Part shown: positions 1 to 11,229 of the stretch, in pieces | How positions within the stretch are numbered: the stretch's first letter is position 1 | Layout: each line of letters starts with the position of its first letter | From: Curvularia sp. ZM96 | Lineage: Eukaryota > Ascomycota > Dothideomycetes > Pleosporales > Pleosporaceae | Direction: 5' to 3' | Length of the DNA: 64,000 nt | Assembly: GCA_022457065.1 (NCBI GenBank) | Contig: JAJGBQ010000004.1 | Location: 3,100,001-3,164,000 of the forward strand | Made by a program: the position numbers and the translations under genes | Notes under the pieces: generated by a model | Told to the model about the DNA's origin: nothing | Seen by the model: only the letters and a program-made list of their open reading frames with translations | Database searches by the model: none

Positions 1-234
1 CAACGCCTCGTTCCGAGCGTACAAAGTTGTCCCCAAAGTCAATAATGCAATACGTTAGACCATATGCAGCTGGATATCTAACACATAACAAGTCTTTGAA
101 CCCTGTGATTACGATAATTCAAGGGAGTGTATTCGTTTCTATAGATTTTATGTTGGTTTTATATATTCCAATACGGCAATGGCTATGTTTCAAACGCCAG
201 ACAGAATCCCACCCGTTTCACAATTTATTCAATA
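1..234. other. unassigned left edge
   Basis: No coding region, RNA gene or repeat could be supported here. The last two bases (233-234) are the TA target-site duplicate of the adjoining transposon. Confidence 0.5.
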
Positions 235-294
235 TAACGTAGTTCATAAGCGAGCTGATCACCCAAGCGAGCTGATCACACCCCACCAGCGCGT
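235..294 (+). repeat. El1 left terminal inverted repeat
   Basis: Sixty bases identical to the reverse complement of 2025-2084. It contains two tandem copies of a 15-base core (248-262 and 265-279, period 17), followed by an ACCCCACC box. Confidence 0.95.
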
Positions 295-355
295 TAAAGT
301 CAAGACGTTATCACAGTCTTTTATCATAGTCGATAAAGTATTACGATATACTAAA

Positions 356-2019
356 TTAATTATCAGAATCGCTACTATCACTTGCACTATCTATCTCAAC
401 TGCGCAGGTACGAGCGTTGTGTCCAGTCTGCTTGCAACGCCCGCACCGCCTCTCTCCTCGAACCCTCTTCGACGCACTCTCACCATCACCACGACTACTA
501 CCCGCCTGTTCAGCCAATACTTCTTGAACTTCGCCTACAGTAAGAGTCTCTTCTGTCCGTACGTATCGCCGCTTACGGCTCTTACGCTTGTTTGATTCAT
601 CTAGAGCCGCTTGAAGAGTAGTAATTTTCTCTGTCAGAAGCACCATTTTATGTGCCATTTGCTGAGCCCTTTACTCAGCTGCGCGATCTGCTCGGTGAGT
701 GAATTGGCAGAAGACCCACGGCGTTTTCTCACGCTCTCTTGAATAAGACCAATTTGAGCCTCAACCTCGCGCGCGTTGCGTGGTGTCTGCGCCTCCCAGG
801 CGGCTACCCGTCGCGGTGATTGATATGGTGTCTGCACCACTACGTCAAGCTTAGATAGCACAGCCTGTGGGTCGTGTGGGACTAGACCAGCGCCTCTAAA
901 GCCAGCTTGGATATTCTCCTTCGTGATAGACTGCTCAAAAGCAGTCTTAAAGGCTGGCAGGAAGGTCTCCTTGCTGATATAGTGGGTGCGGTTGCGTGCC
1001 AAGCCTGAAACAGCGTCGCCATACTTGCGCTTCAACGGCGAGAAGCAGGCGACGTCAAGGGGCTGCAATAGGTGAGACGAGTGCGCAGGCATACAGATAA
1101 GAATAATATTCTTCTCCTTGCAAAGATCTTGAAAATCGACGGAGCAGTGGCTCTCATGGCCGTCAATGATAAGCAGTCGATACCCACCCACAGTATGCCT
1201 CTTTGTATGGGTATCAAAGTGCTCCAACCAGGCAAGACTAAGCTGATTATTCGTCCAGCCATTAGGACTGACTTCAAGAACCCAGTCAGCAGGTAAGTCT
1301 TTAAACCAGACGTTGATAAGCACCTTGCCCGCAAAGACAACGAAGGGTGGTATCCGGCGACCCGTCGCGCCCACGCCTTGGATCACAGTAACCCACTCAC
1401 GGTTGCCTGGCTGTACCCGCTTCTTTTTGCCATATCCCTCTGAGCTTGTGACAACTAACTGTGATGAAATCTTGCCCATCATAAAGCCAGTTTCGTCAAA
1501 GTTGTAGATATCATCGTCTACAATACCCCACTTCTGCTTCATCCTCTGGACTAAGTCGAACCAGCGCTGGATAGCCGCTAGGTCCTCGCAGGCGGCTCGC
1601 TGGTGATCATAGGGACGGCTCCAGCGCGTACGGAGCTCAGGAGTTCGCTTAACAAAGTTATCAACCCAGTTCTTGCCAACAGGGTTGCTCCCTCGCTCAT
1701 GCAATAGTTTATCAGCCATAGCTCGAACGTCAGGCTTTGTAGGCGCAAATCCTCGCGCAGACTCTTCAAGAATACTCTCAACTATAGCCTCCTCTTCTAG
1801 CTTGTTTAGGCGCTTTAAATTTGCTTCGCAGTCGCGTCGAGGGCGTATTCCAGCACGTCGAGTAGATAGAGTACTTTGAGGCACGTTATAGATAGAGGCA
1901 GCACGTCTTTGGCTTTGAACACGTTGTGATTGGACATCAGAAAGAGCAAGTTGAAGATCTGATTCAGGATAAGTTAATTGATGATCGCGTTGTTGCGACA
2001 TAACGCGTTGTAGTGTCAA
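356..2019 (-). pseudogene. El1 Fot1/pogo-type DDE transposase, one frameshift
   Basis: It would cut and paste El1 by binding the inverted repeats. The likely start is the ATG at 2001 rather than the TTG at 2019. An N-terminal psq/CENP-B-like helix-turn-helix region (first about 130 residues) is followed by a DDE_1 catalytic core: NFDETGF (first Asp), LLIIDGHESH (second Asp) and the SSHLLQPLDV block (third Asp). The frame breaks near 655-665, where a run of A appears one base short. The downstream frame (to 356) carries a coiled stretch and a C-terminal zinc knuckle, CGRCKQTGHNARTC. A sequencing error in the A run cannot be excluded; otherwise this copy could act only in trans. Confidence 0.9.
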
Positions 2020-2024
2020 CGTCG

Positions 2025-2084
2025 ACGCGCTGGTGGGGTGTGATCAGCTCGCTTGGGTGATCAGCTCGCTTATGAACTACGTTA
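2025..2084 (-). repeat. El1 right terminal inverted repeat
   Basis: Perfect inverted copy of 235-294, with the same two 17-bp-spaced iterons and CCCCACC box in reverse. Confidence 0.95.
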
Positions 2085-2147
2085 TATCAATTCTGTAATA
2101 TCCCGATTTCTTGTACTCGACACGAGCTCCTAGTTGAGATCCAATCC

Positions 2148-5100
2148 TTAAATGTAGAACATGGAGTCTCTGATGTTGGGATGTATTTCGACCGACCCAG
2201 GCTCTGGCGGTGCAGCACTGCTACCTCCAGCCGCGGACGCACCGGTCACAGAAGGTGCTGCACTCGGCGCAGGAGTGTCATAAAGATGCGCAAGGTAGCA
2301 CCGCGCACGATCACACGCAAGATCGGCGTAATATGCTGGGGGACACAAGCTGACAGCCTTGGTCGCGCGACCGTATAGATAGCACATGTTGTGCGTGAGG
2401 TCTTCGATAATATCCGCAACATTTTGGAAAGGCGGGGGGATCTGCTTGGCGTAGGTCTGGCGGAAGATTTCGTCGTGCACAATGTAGTAATGACACGGTC
2501 TCGCTGTGCCTTGGAGTGCGGCGTGAGCTTGGAGGAAGAAATCCCAGTTGCGTGCCTCCGTCACACCACGATCCACTACAGTGCCAGGTTTCGTATTGCC
2601 AGAACGGTCAGCATCTTGCTCCTTTGTTGGGTAAAATCGCGTCTTGTGGCGCTTGCCGCAAACCACCACTGTGAACCGCGGAAGACCCTTCTTAGTGTCC
2701 GCCGCCGGATACACCTGTTCGCACGCTTTTCGCATCTGAGCCAGCTCTTTGGAGAGCACCATGTCGTATTGTCCTTCTGAAACTCCATCACGGTATACGA
2801 GGATATTGTCCGGCAAAGATGCGTGTTTGCCCTTTGTTTTCCATAGATTGAGACGGGATTTCAGCATGCTAGCCAGGTCGTCAACGTCCTCCTGCCTTCC
2901 TTTTTGGATACGGAGGGTTGCGGGCCATTGAGAAAGATCGCTATCGACAGAAGCTACCATCGCCGAGATAGAAGGCGCATTGCTTGCTGAACCAGGAGCT
3001 GGGTGGGTGACATCAATGCCAACTACCATCGTCTTGTTTTGCGCAACTATGCCAAGACTATTGGGCTTCAGTCCCTGGTTTTTGCCGCCAAGTTTGAGAT
3101 TGAATTTCAACGCAACGTTGGCGATGTACTGGTCGCGGCCTCTCTCTTTGGCTAATTTGGTTCCAACAACACAAACGTTGTGTATGCCAAAGTCCCTGTC
3201 AGCAAGGGTCTTGATCCGCTTGTACAAGGGAATGTTGGCCTGAGGGAGAATGATCAACAGGAGCTCTACTCTCCCGGCTTCTCGCTTGAGATAAGTGTTG
3301 AGAGCAATGTCATCAGGGTGCTGCAGCTGCAGTCTTTCCGGGGCTAAAGGCGGGTTCTTCACGTCGATGCCGATCTTGCACAGGCCTTGGTAGAATTCTT
3401 TCAAGACGGTAACCAATTCCGGTTGGCTGAAAGGGTCTCGCCACCCAGAGAGCCCGATCATCACGGCCTTCCACTTTTCCAGCTTGGCACCTTGGTTGAA
3501 CATGATGTCCCTCATGTTCCACGCACCGAATTGGGGTTTAGCGGGCTTGGATGGTGGTGCTGTAGGGTTCTTCACTGCCGGGTCTTTATAGAACACCTGA
3601 GGGCCACTGAGAATGCGGCCAGGAACTTTGATCAAGCCAGGCGTAATGCTCAGGCCGAACGAGCGCAGAAGGACGTTAGTGTTTGCATCCAGGCCAACAG
3701 TAGAGATGCCTTCACTGGCAATAGAGCTCGCGTTCTCCCATGGTTTTCGAACCGCATGTCGTATCATCACCTGGGTCTGCAAAGCGTCGAGCTTCGCCTT
3801 GGATGATTGTCCTGGTTCGACAACGCAGACTTCCGGTGGGAGGTAAACCGGGTTTTCTCGGTTGCCACAATTTACGACAGGAAGGTGTGGATATTGAAGA
3901 GTACGGTTGTATGCTGTGGAGCGGGTGAGTCAGGTTAGTTGCTAAGAAACTCGAGGAGCACGATACGCTTACTGGTTCGGAAGAAATCAAATACACTAAT
4001 GTACCGCCCTGATCCAGAGGTCGACGGTCCAGCTTGACCCTTACCCTTACCCTTGGCCGACGAGCTGCGTTCGCCGTCGAGCCAAAACTCGACGTCTTTG
4101 GCACCGGCCCCATGTTGCTTGATGCGAGGACGGTGCTCCATACGATGGCCGTCGTCCTTCCTGGCAAGTCCGAAGATGGTCTTGATTCGAGGAATCACCT
4201 CGTTCGCCTTGTTGCGCTTTTCCTTCAAATGCGTAGTCCGGACGCGGATCAGTTTGAGGAACTTTTCAAGAGCACTTGTGTTGCGCGTGCCGTAGCCTTC
4301 CATGAGTCCTGGCAGGGGACCGTTATGGTAAAAAGCCCCGTGACTCACATTGATGTTGACCAAGATACGGCACGTAGCAATCCGTACACTTGAAAAAAAT
4401 CCACGGATGACTTCCAGACCAGCTCCCAAGTCGTACTTGGCTGCATTTTGATGCAGGGAAAAGCTTTTAGATGATCCAATGGTGGCCAGGTTGTTGGCCG
4501 ATTTAGCATAGTGATTCAGGAAAATGTTGAGCGCCTGAGTCAGTTCCTGCTTGTGTTCAAAAGATTGATTGAGATTGGTGGAATTCATCCAGTTGACCAG
4601 CTCGCCAACGCTCAGAGTATTCGTGTATTGGACTCGGGCTTTGAAGACCTTAGCGTCCGTGGCTGGCTCATCTTCGCCTTCAGAACGATATTGAACTTGA
4701 ATAATGTCGTCATCTTGCGCGAATTTCATCTTCGAGACGATGGTAGACCGAAAGTCGGTTGCAATGTGGCCTTTGTAGGCTGACATCTCCGGAGTCTCTA
4801 GCAAGAGCTGAACAACACGATGCCGCTTCCTGCCAGCAACCTCGGGAGAGACGTCAATGTCGTAACGATACAAGACCATGTTGGATGACGGAAGTAGCTC
4901 GACATAGTTAGCAGTAAGCTCAACCTTGACACCTAGGGTACCATATCCCGGGCGTGTTGGATAGTCTTCGGACAACTTCAACTTGCTCAGATCAAGTGTT
5001 TTCTTCGCAGGGGGATGCAAAGTGTTTTCGGCTTTCAAAACCCTTTGGTCTAGAGGCTGAGGATTCCTGTGTTCTGGGTTAACACAACGACGGCTTCAGC

Positions 5101-5381
5101 AGGAAGATAGCTGTGCCGTACGAGAAGACTTCGACTTCTTGAGTGCCACCTCTGCCACGGCCTCCGCCTCTATCACCTCGAAACCCACCCCGATCACCTC
5201 GGAACCCACCTCTATCTCCACGTGGAGCGCCGCCACCTCGACCGCCAAAGTCACCTCGACCTCCAAAATCACCCCGACCTCGGCCTCCAAAGTCGCCTCT
5301 TCCACCTCCACGACCACCACCGCGGTCGCCACGGAAGCCACCGCGGCCTCTGTCACTTCCACCTCGGGATGAGGAAGACAT
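2148..5381 (-). CDS. Argonaute (QDE-2/AGO type), small-RNA effector
   Basis: Argonautes load guide RNAs and silence matching transcripts; in fungi they act in quelling and defence against repeats and mycoviruses. Exon 1 (from ATG 5381) encodes about 90 residues rich in RGG/GGRG. A short intron near 5060-5095 follows; its exact ends are unresolved. Exon 2 (to 3973) holds the N, linker-1 and first PAZ parts. An intron at 3914-3972 has a GTAAGC donor and CTAAC branch site. Exon 3 (3913-2148) begins in PAZ (YNRTLQYPHLP, NCGNRENPVYLPPEVC) and contains MID and PIWI. PIWI shows GIDVTHP and VYRDGVSEGQ as catalytic Asp motifs and YYADLACDRARCY, with Asp where many family members have His. The protein ends MFYI, as is typical. 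Length is about 1,045 residues, normal for the family. Confidence 0.95.
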
Positions 5382-6203
5382 CGTTTGAATGGCTCGTGAG
5401 GCTTTCGGACTGGATAAACCGCGTCGATGAGACGAGTCTCACAGACACTGGGAGACGATTACGGTCAAAACCTCAGCAGTTGGCCCGATTCTGCTCTAGT
5501 ATGAATATGTGTAAATATCAGAAGAGGATCTGTCCTTGTGTGCTTGCTGGGTCCAAGGCAGACTCAACCAGGCTGAGACGAAAGCGGTGTTGATGCAGAT
5601 GGGCACACGCGAAAGTGGGGTAAGCGGCAAGTGGCAGGTGGGCCCACTTTTCGCCACAGACGCCACGCGACGCGCTATCATTTGCCTGCATCAACTAACC
5701 CGGCGCACAATGACCGCTCTTGTACTGTATCAAGGTATCACAGCGATGGTCACAGTTGTGCACCGTCAGTTGATTCTCCATCCGTCATTGTGTTGTAGTG
5801 ATTTCTGATCTAGAAAATACCTGTTATGAAGATAAGTTAGCCCGTGCAGCCTGGGCTTTGAGACATGCAGGGCGGCGCTTAAGTACATGTCTTATTACAG
5901 AGCACATCTATACCAATCAAACATGGAAGGATCAGTATCAGCGGCGCACAAGCGCGCTGCTGAGTGCTTGGCTTGTCATACTTCTTGTCTACTTGAACCT
6001 CGTGGAAGCAACTTCCTCACATTCCACATCTTGTCGTTGTATTCATACCCCAATTCTCACTATACAGTGCAGTGAGGACTTCCTGTTTTCGTGCGGACAA
6101 GTGTGGTCCTTGGAGCTGGATTTCGTGGAGCAAACCGCCAGACGACCAGATCGATGCACCCAACTGTATGTATTGGTCTCTCTCATTTCCGGGGAACGAA
6201 GAA
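5382..6203. other. intergenic, Argonaute / HET gene divergent promoter region
   Basis: About 820 bases between two divergent genes. Short open frames here show no recognisable protein features. Presumed 5' leaders and promoters of both neighbours; no specific site was identified. Confidence 0.5.
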
Positions 6204-8296
6204 ATGTTGATAACGACAAACCAGATGACTCCACACTCCTGCGAGATCTGTAAAGCATTGTTTCCTTTCCCTCAGTACAAGAGTTCCTTTCCCGGAGGAT
6301 ACTGGGGGTGCTTACCAGATCCCCATTTTTCCACCGCTATCAGGTATCGACGCTGGTTCTGCCTCAGCTTCGAGCAAGCAATTGAACTAGCAGAACAAGG
6401 CTGCAGTCTGATGATGTGGCTAGCAACTCTGGGAGAAACCTATACCACACCCGATGATCAGCTACGGGCGGTCTTTATGCACAGATCTTACGAACAATTA
6501 GTCCTTTATTTCGAAAACGAGTTCAGTGATGGATACAGCATGGACCTCTCTAGAGAACTCGTCTTGTGCGCTGATTCTGAGTATGTTCAAGCTATGCCTG
6601 GATAGATGAAGATGCTAACGCGCATAGTGACCTAGCTGCCACAGAAATCAAAGTAAGGCCTCCGAACTTGAACCCTGCGTCAATCGAGACAATGGAAAGC
6701 GCGCGAGACTGGTTGAAAACATGCATCAACACTCATACAATGTGTCCAAAACCGTGGTCAAACCAGACTGGCCTTGATCAAGAAATGTTCGAAAAATTGA
6801 AACCTCGACGATTAATCAAGCTGTGCTTTGACAAATCAAGCAAGCAATCGGGAGAAGGTCTCAGGCTATCCTTGGTTGAGACTTCGAATATAACACGCCC
6901 TAGATACGCTGCCCTGAGTTATTGCTGGGGAGGAGATCAACCTGTAAAATTGTTAAGATCGAATCTGGCTACATATTTCAAAAGCATCCCATATGATGAT
7001 CTGCCCCAGACTCTCAAAGATGCTGCTCGAGTGACGGCTGAGGTTGGTCTTGAGTATCTTTGGATTGATGCCCTGTGTATTGTTCAGGATGATAACATGG
7101 ACGACAAACCTGTCGAGCTCGCCAAGATGGCTGAGATCTACTCACAAGCGCAGATTACACTGCTGGCATCTCGAAGTACCAAAGTACAGGACGGTTTCCT
7201 GCAGACGAGGGCTCTTCCCTCTGAAAAGGCTTTCCGCATTCCCTATTGGGTGGGGGGCGAGCAAAGCGCATCTATAATCTTGTGGAACGGCAGGGCTCTA
7301 GGGTCATCAGAACCCATCGATCAACGTGCCTGGTGTTTTCAGGAGCGAGTACTCTCAAATCGAATTCTCGAGTTTGGAACACATACGACCTTTTATCGAT
7401 GCGTGGCGAATCGTGAGGCAAATCACCCAGCCGAAACCGACGGCTGGATTGCAGAATCTGAAACTTGGACGGATTATGGTACTAGATCTCCCATGTCCCT
7501 CCCAAATAACTGGTCATCATTGGACCCAGAAAGCGAAGAATTCCGGGACCTATGGATAAAGATTGTCTGCTATTATACCGGACTAGGAATGACTAATCCT
7601 GAAGACAGACTGAATGCGATCTCAGGCGTCGCTCGAAGGTTTAGCAACAGCTCAAACAACTCATACTGTGTGGGTCTATGGCGACAGCACCTACCAGAGC
7701 TTCTACTTTGGCAAACCTTCTCGAAATCTGGAGTAAAACCAAAAAGTTCTCGTATAGATCGCTACATTGCTCCGTCGTGGTCTTGGGCGTCAACAAATTT
7801 GCCCATCCGCTTCAGCCTTGGATGGACCTCAATCGTTTGCAAGGTGCTTGAAATTTCAGTTCAGAACTCTCTTCCTGGAGACTGTTTCAGTAATGCTGAA
7901 AGTGCGACGCTCACCATTCGTGCGCCCACAGTTGCCGCGACTCTCGCCTGGGAAAAACCTCAGCAGGAGGTTTGCAACGGCCCACCGTGCGCGTTCGGCT
8001 GGGGAGACAATTGTGAATGCAAGAACGTGGAAGCTCAATATCAGTCTTCAGCTTCTGACGCGCAATTCACTGTCCTGGAGTCTGAGATAGACTTGACAGA
8101 TGTAACGACTTGTTGCGAAGAGCCTGTGGACGCAAGGTGTAATGTGCTCTTAGTCTGCATCACTCCATCCGATGGCTTGATTGTTAGGCAACAATGCGAA
8201 AACCCACAAACTTATGAGCGGATTGGCACATTTTCGGATTCGGTTTATAGGATACAATATGATATTTGTAGAGAGATGGATCTTGTCTTAGTGTAG
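6204..8296 (+). CDS. HET-domain protein (heterokaryon-incompatibility type)
   Basis: HET domains are fungal cell-death-inducing modules used in non-self recognition; the trigger of this one is unknown. Exons 6204-6580 and 6628-8296 give 681 residues in one frame; the 47-nt intron has GTATGT...GCTAAC...TAG. An alternative in-frame start is ATG 6225. The N-terminal part has a Cys pair (SCEICKALFPF). The second exon carries the HET signature: RYAALSYCWGG (from about 6900), LPQTLKDA, LEYLWIDALCIVQDD and KMAEIYSQAQITLLA, then RAWCFQERVLSNRILEFG. A C-terminal Cys-rich stretch (CNGPPCAFGWGDNCECK) follows. It is a lone HET gene beside a repeat block; no NLR-type partner lies next to it. Confidence 0.93.
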
Positions 8297-8989
8297 AGTT
8301 ATGTCGAACGCAACTGGGCTGGTGCGGGGAATGGTATCTGATATTTAAACGCCCTCTCCCACAACGAGTAAAACCGGAAAATCAAAACGAGCTTACCTAT
8401 GAAGATGAGCTACGAACACAACAAATCATGAATAATTATGACAACTACAGGTACTTTTGAAAGTGGGGTTAGAAGTGCTAGGAATACAGTGGTAAATAAA
8501 TAACTGTGACAACTACAGCTACTTTTAAGTAAGCCGCCATTTTCCGGTTTCGCCAGTTGTGCGAGAGACGCCATCATGTTATACCTCAAATCTGAGTTCT
8601 ATCCTGTTTTCTTCGCCAGCATCTCCCTCTTAGAGCAATACACCCTATACGAATAGACATCGTGGTGAAGATCGGGACGTGCATGAAATCGGCGCGTTAC
8701 GCGCTCCTGTGCATGATTGCTCGACCTTGTCACAAAAACATGCCCCGAAAACAGCAGAATGCACGCCGAAGCAGGGATTGACCTAGACAAATACGCCAAG
8801 CACTCTTCAAACTGATCAACGCACACTCCGTAGGAGCAAACAATATTTGATGCTGGTTTGACTGATTGAGAAGAAAGGTGTTGCACGGGGTTAATGCTAT
8901 ACTTCTCTAAGTCTCGATCCTGGTTAGGGCGAGATGACTATCAGTAGTTGTCCGCTCGATTGCCGAGTAATTCTAGTAGAAAACAGTTA
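8297..8989. other. intergenic between HET gene and El2
   Basis: No supported gene. A 95-codon minus frame (8599-8886) resembles no family I recognise. The sequence is AT-rich; bases 8988-8989 are the TA target duplicate of El2. Confidence 0.45.
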
Positions 8990-9037
8990 CCGTGCCCCAC
9001 CACTTCGTGCGCGCAACCACTTCATGCGCGCGCGGCC
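8990..9037 (+). repeat. El2 left terminal inverted repeat
   Basis: Forty-eight bases matching the reverse complement of 11055-11102 with one C/T-type mismatch. Contains a GCCCCACC box, then two 17-bp iterons at 9000-9016 and 9017-9033. Confidence 0.9.
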
Positions 9038-9306
9038 TCACCAAAACCACCTCAAAAATGAGGCTGTAGAGCCACACGCAAAGGATATTATCGCGATATA
9101 TTTTAGTGGTGAGATTAATAGGCCTTAATATATATATATAGCTATAGAAATCGAGATGGAGTTCTAATCGCGCGGCCGCGACGCGAGGTTGGAGGTGGTG
9201 AGCCTGCAGCACCTCCCTGAGGCTCCTCACTGTCTTGAGGCCTCGCGATAGGCCTCTTTTTTTGAACAGCCTTTGTAGGAGCCTTAAAGCTCCTCCTCCT
9301 ACCCCT

Positions 9307-11013
9307 TTAGGAAGTTTTGATAGCTTTTTGAAGTTGTTTTGCAGCCTTGCGAGCCGCGATCCTTAAGGCCTTTTCAACAGCCTTCTCCTCCCTCTCCTTC
9401 TGCCTCATTAGGCTCACTGCAAGCCTCGCCTGACGCCTCTGCTCCTTCTCCCTCGCCCTCGACTGCTTTGTCTCCTCGCGTTGCCTCAGCGTATCAGCTT
9501 TTTGGAGCTGTAGCTGCTCCTGCTCCTCCTCCTGGAGTCGCAGGCGATCGCGCGCCTCCTTCACCTTCCTTGGAGACCAGAATACAGCTCCACCGTGATA
9601 ATCCTCGGCCTCCTGCAGGGGTAGAGGCTTGCCCCATTTCCTGCGTGTCCTCTCATTAACCAGGGCCTCCCTCAGTTTCCTTACCTCCTCCTTAAGGAGA
9701 CTATTTTGAACAGAACTTGAGTGAAGGACCTGGCTGAGCCTTTTAACCTGCCTATCGCCCTAATCAGCGACTACCTAACGCAGCAGACGCTCTATCTTCC
9801 TCCAATCAGAGGCACTAAGGGCTGAGGAGTCGCTATCGCTCGTAGGATCAGAAACAGAGAAGCGCTGAAGGATTACTTCTAGGTTAAGAGGCGAGATTCC
9901 TGTAGCCTTAAAGGCGTTTAGGATCGTTGTTTCTTTAAAGGAGGCCTGCCAGGCTTGGTAGAAGAGGGGGAAGAAGTCCCTCTTACTCATTAAGATAAGG
10001 CCTTGACTCCTGTCCATGAAGGCAGAAACCTCGTTCGAGTACGCTGTTAAGAGAGGCTTGAACATGCTAACGTCGAGAGGCTGCAGCGTGTGAGTTAAGT
10101 GAGGAGGATAGACTGCGAGGAGGATCTTATTCTAATCACAATAATCAATAAAATCCATTATAAGGTAAGATCCATAGCCGTCAAGGATAAGTAATCGGTA
10201 GGAGGAGCGTGCCTTTGCCCTTGTACTGCGATCAAACACCTACTACAGCCACGCGAGGCCTATCTCATTGTTCGTCCAGCCAGAAGGTGATGAGGAAACT
10301 CGAATCTGATGTGTATCTGGATCAAGGGCCTGCAGCCAGGTGTCCTGTATAGACCCTAAGGCTGACTAATAGATCAAGGCAGGCTCGAGGTAAGATCTAT
10401 CAGCGCAGATACAGGCCAGCAGCGTTATCCACTCGCGGGAGCCATCCTGTATAGTACTCCTCCTTTTTCCATCCTCGTACGAGGCTCTACTAAAGATCCT
10501 CCTTAAGCGACTCACTACACCAAGCATGAAGCCCTTCTCATCCATATTGTAGATATGACGCGCCTCGACGTGATATTAATCGATTTTATCGCGTAGGAGG
10601 CTAAAGTAGAGGCTATACTTACTCCTAGAGTCAGCTTTGTGGCGACAGTTATCCATGCCTACTGCCCACTTTAAGATAAGCTGATCAGGATAGCGCTAAA
10701 TAAAGCGACTAACCCAGTGTACTCCAACCTCTCTCTTGGCGATCTGCGACGCAAAATTACGTATCATTAACTAAGTAGGTAGTAGGCCTCTCTCTATAAG
10801 TTGATTGATATAGGCTATCAAGGCCTACTCCTAGTGTAGGTGGAGGAGCTGTCGTTTTTGGCAGCCTGTTGTAGGAGAGGCGCAGCGACCTTGGTGTCTT
10901 CGGGTGAGCGTAGATCGAACAACACCAAATCTTTTTACAATCTCAGTATACGTAAACGATTCTTCAGGTCCTAAGGCATCAATAGCTGCAAGCGCAGCCT
11001 CGATATTGCTCAT
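9307..11013 (-). pseudogene. El2 pogo/Fot1-like transposase, multiply interrupted
   Basis: Reading on the minus strand from ATG 11013, the first part is a psq-type helix-turn-helix (MSNIEAALAAIDALGPEESF, then YTEIVKRFGV and STLTRRHQG). The DDE core follows with NMDEKGFMLG near 10,540, LLILDGYGSY near 10,185, and YPPHLTHTLQPLDVSMFKP near 10,090. After a SDSDSSALSASDWRKIERLLR-like segment comes a Lys/Glu/Arg-rich coiled coil ending at 9307. In-frame stops, several explained by CAA/CAG to TAA/TAG, make it non-functional. Confidence 0.85.
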
Positions 11014-11054
11014 GGTGGTGGATATATAAGGTGTTGAGGTTGTAGTGGTTGCAG

Positions 11055-11102
11055 GGCCGCGCGCGCACGAAGTGGTTGCGCGCACGAAGTGGTGGGGCAC
11101 GG
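11055..11102 (-). repeat. El2 right terminal inverted repeat
   Basis: Inverted copy of 8990-9037; flanked outside by TA (11103-11104). Confidence 0.9.
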
Positions 11103-11108
11103 TATTTA

Positions 11109-11166
11109 ACGTGTTCCACGGGCGAGCGCCGCACACGGGCGAGCGCCGCACCCCACCAAACTTGCA
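11109..11166 (+). repeat. El3 left terminal inverted repeat
   Basis: Identical over 58 bases to the reverse complement of 19926-19983. It contains two tandem exact 17-bp iterons (11118-11134, 11135-11151) running into CCCCACC. Confidence 0.92.
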
Positions 11167-11229
11167 TACCTCTCCTATCTTATTATACAATAGCTTAACG
11201 CAGCGCTACTGTATTAGCTTTAAATAAAT

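Larger units (their letters stand above)
235..2084 (-). mobile_element. El1: nearly intact pogo/Fot1-like DNA transposon
   Basis: A 1,850-bp element is bounded by perfect 60-bp inverted repeats (235-294 and 2025-2084) and flanked by TA on both sides (233-234 and 2085-2086), the target duplication of Tc1/mariner-pogo elements. It carries one transposase frame on the minus strand. Unlike the other three Fot1-like copies here it has no scatter of TAA/TAG stops from C-to-T change, so it looks recent or has escaped RIP. Its right end is 63 bp from the Argonaute stop codon. Confidence 0.95.
8990..11102 (-). mobile_element. El2: degraded Fot1-like transposon of a second lineage
   Basis: A 2,113-bp element with 48-bp inverted repeats (8990-9037 and 11055-11102, one mismatch) and TA duplicates at 8988-8989 and 11103-11104. 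It encodes a broken minus-strand transposase whose C-terminus is a long charged coiled coil instead of a zinc knuckle, unlike El1, El3 and El4. It ends only 4 bases from the start of El3's target site. Confidence 0.92.

Noticed and set aside
8599..8886. 95-codon minus-strand frame between the HET gene and El2
   Set aside because: No motif, no clear exon context; could be chance.
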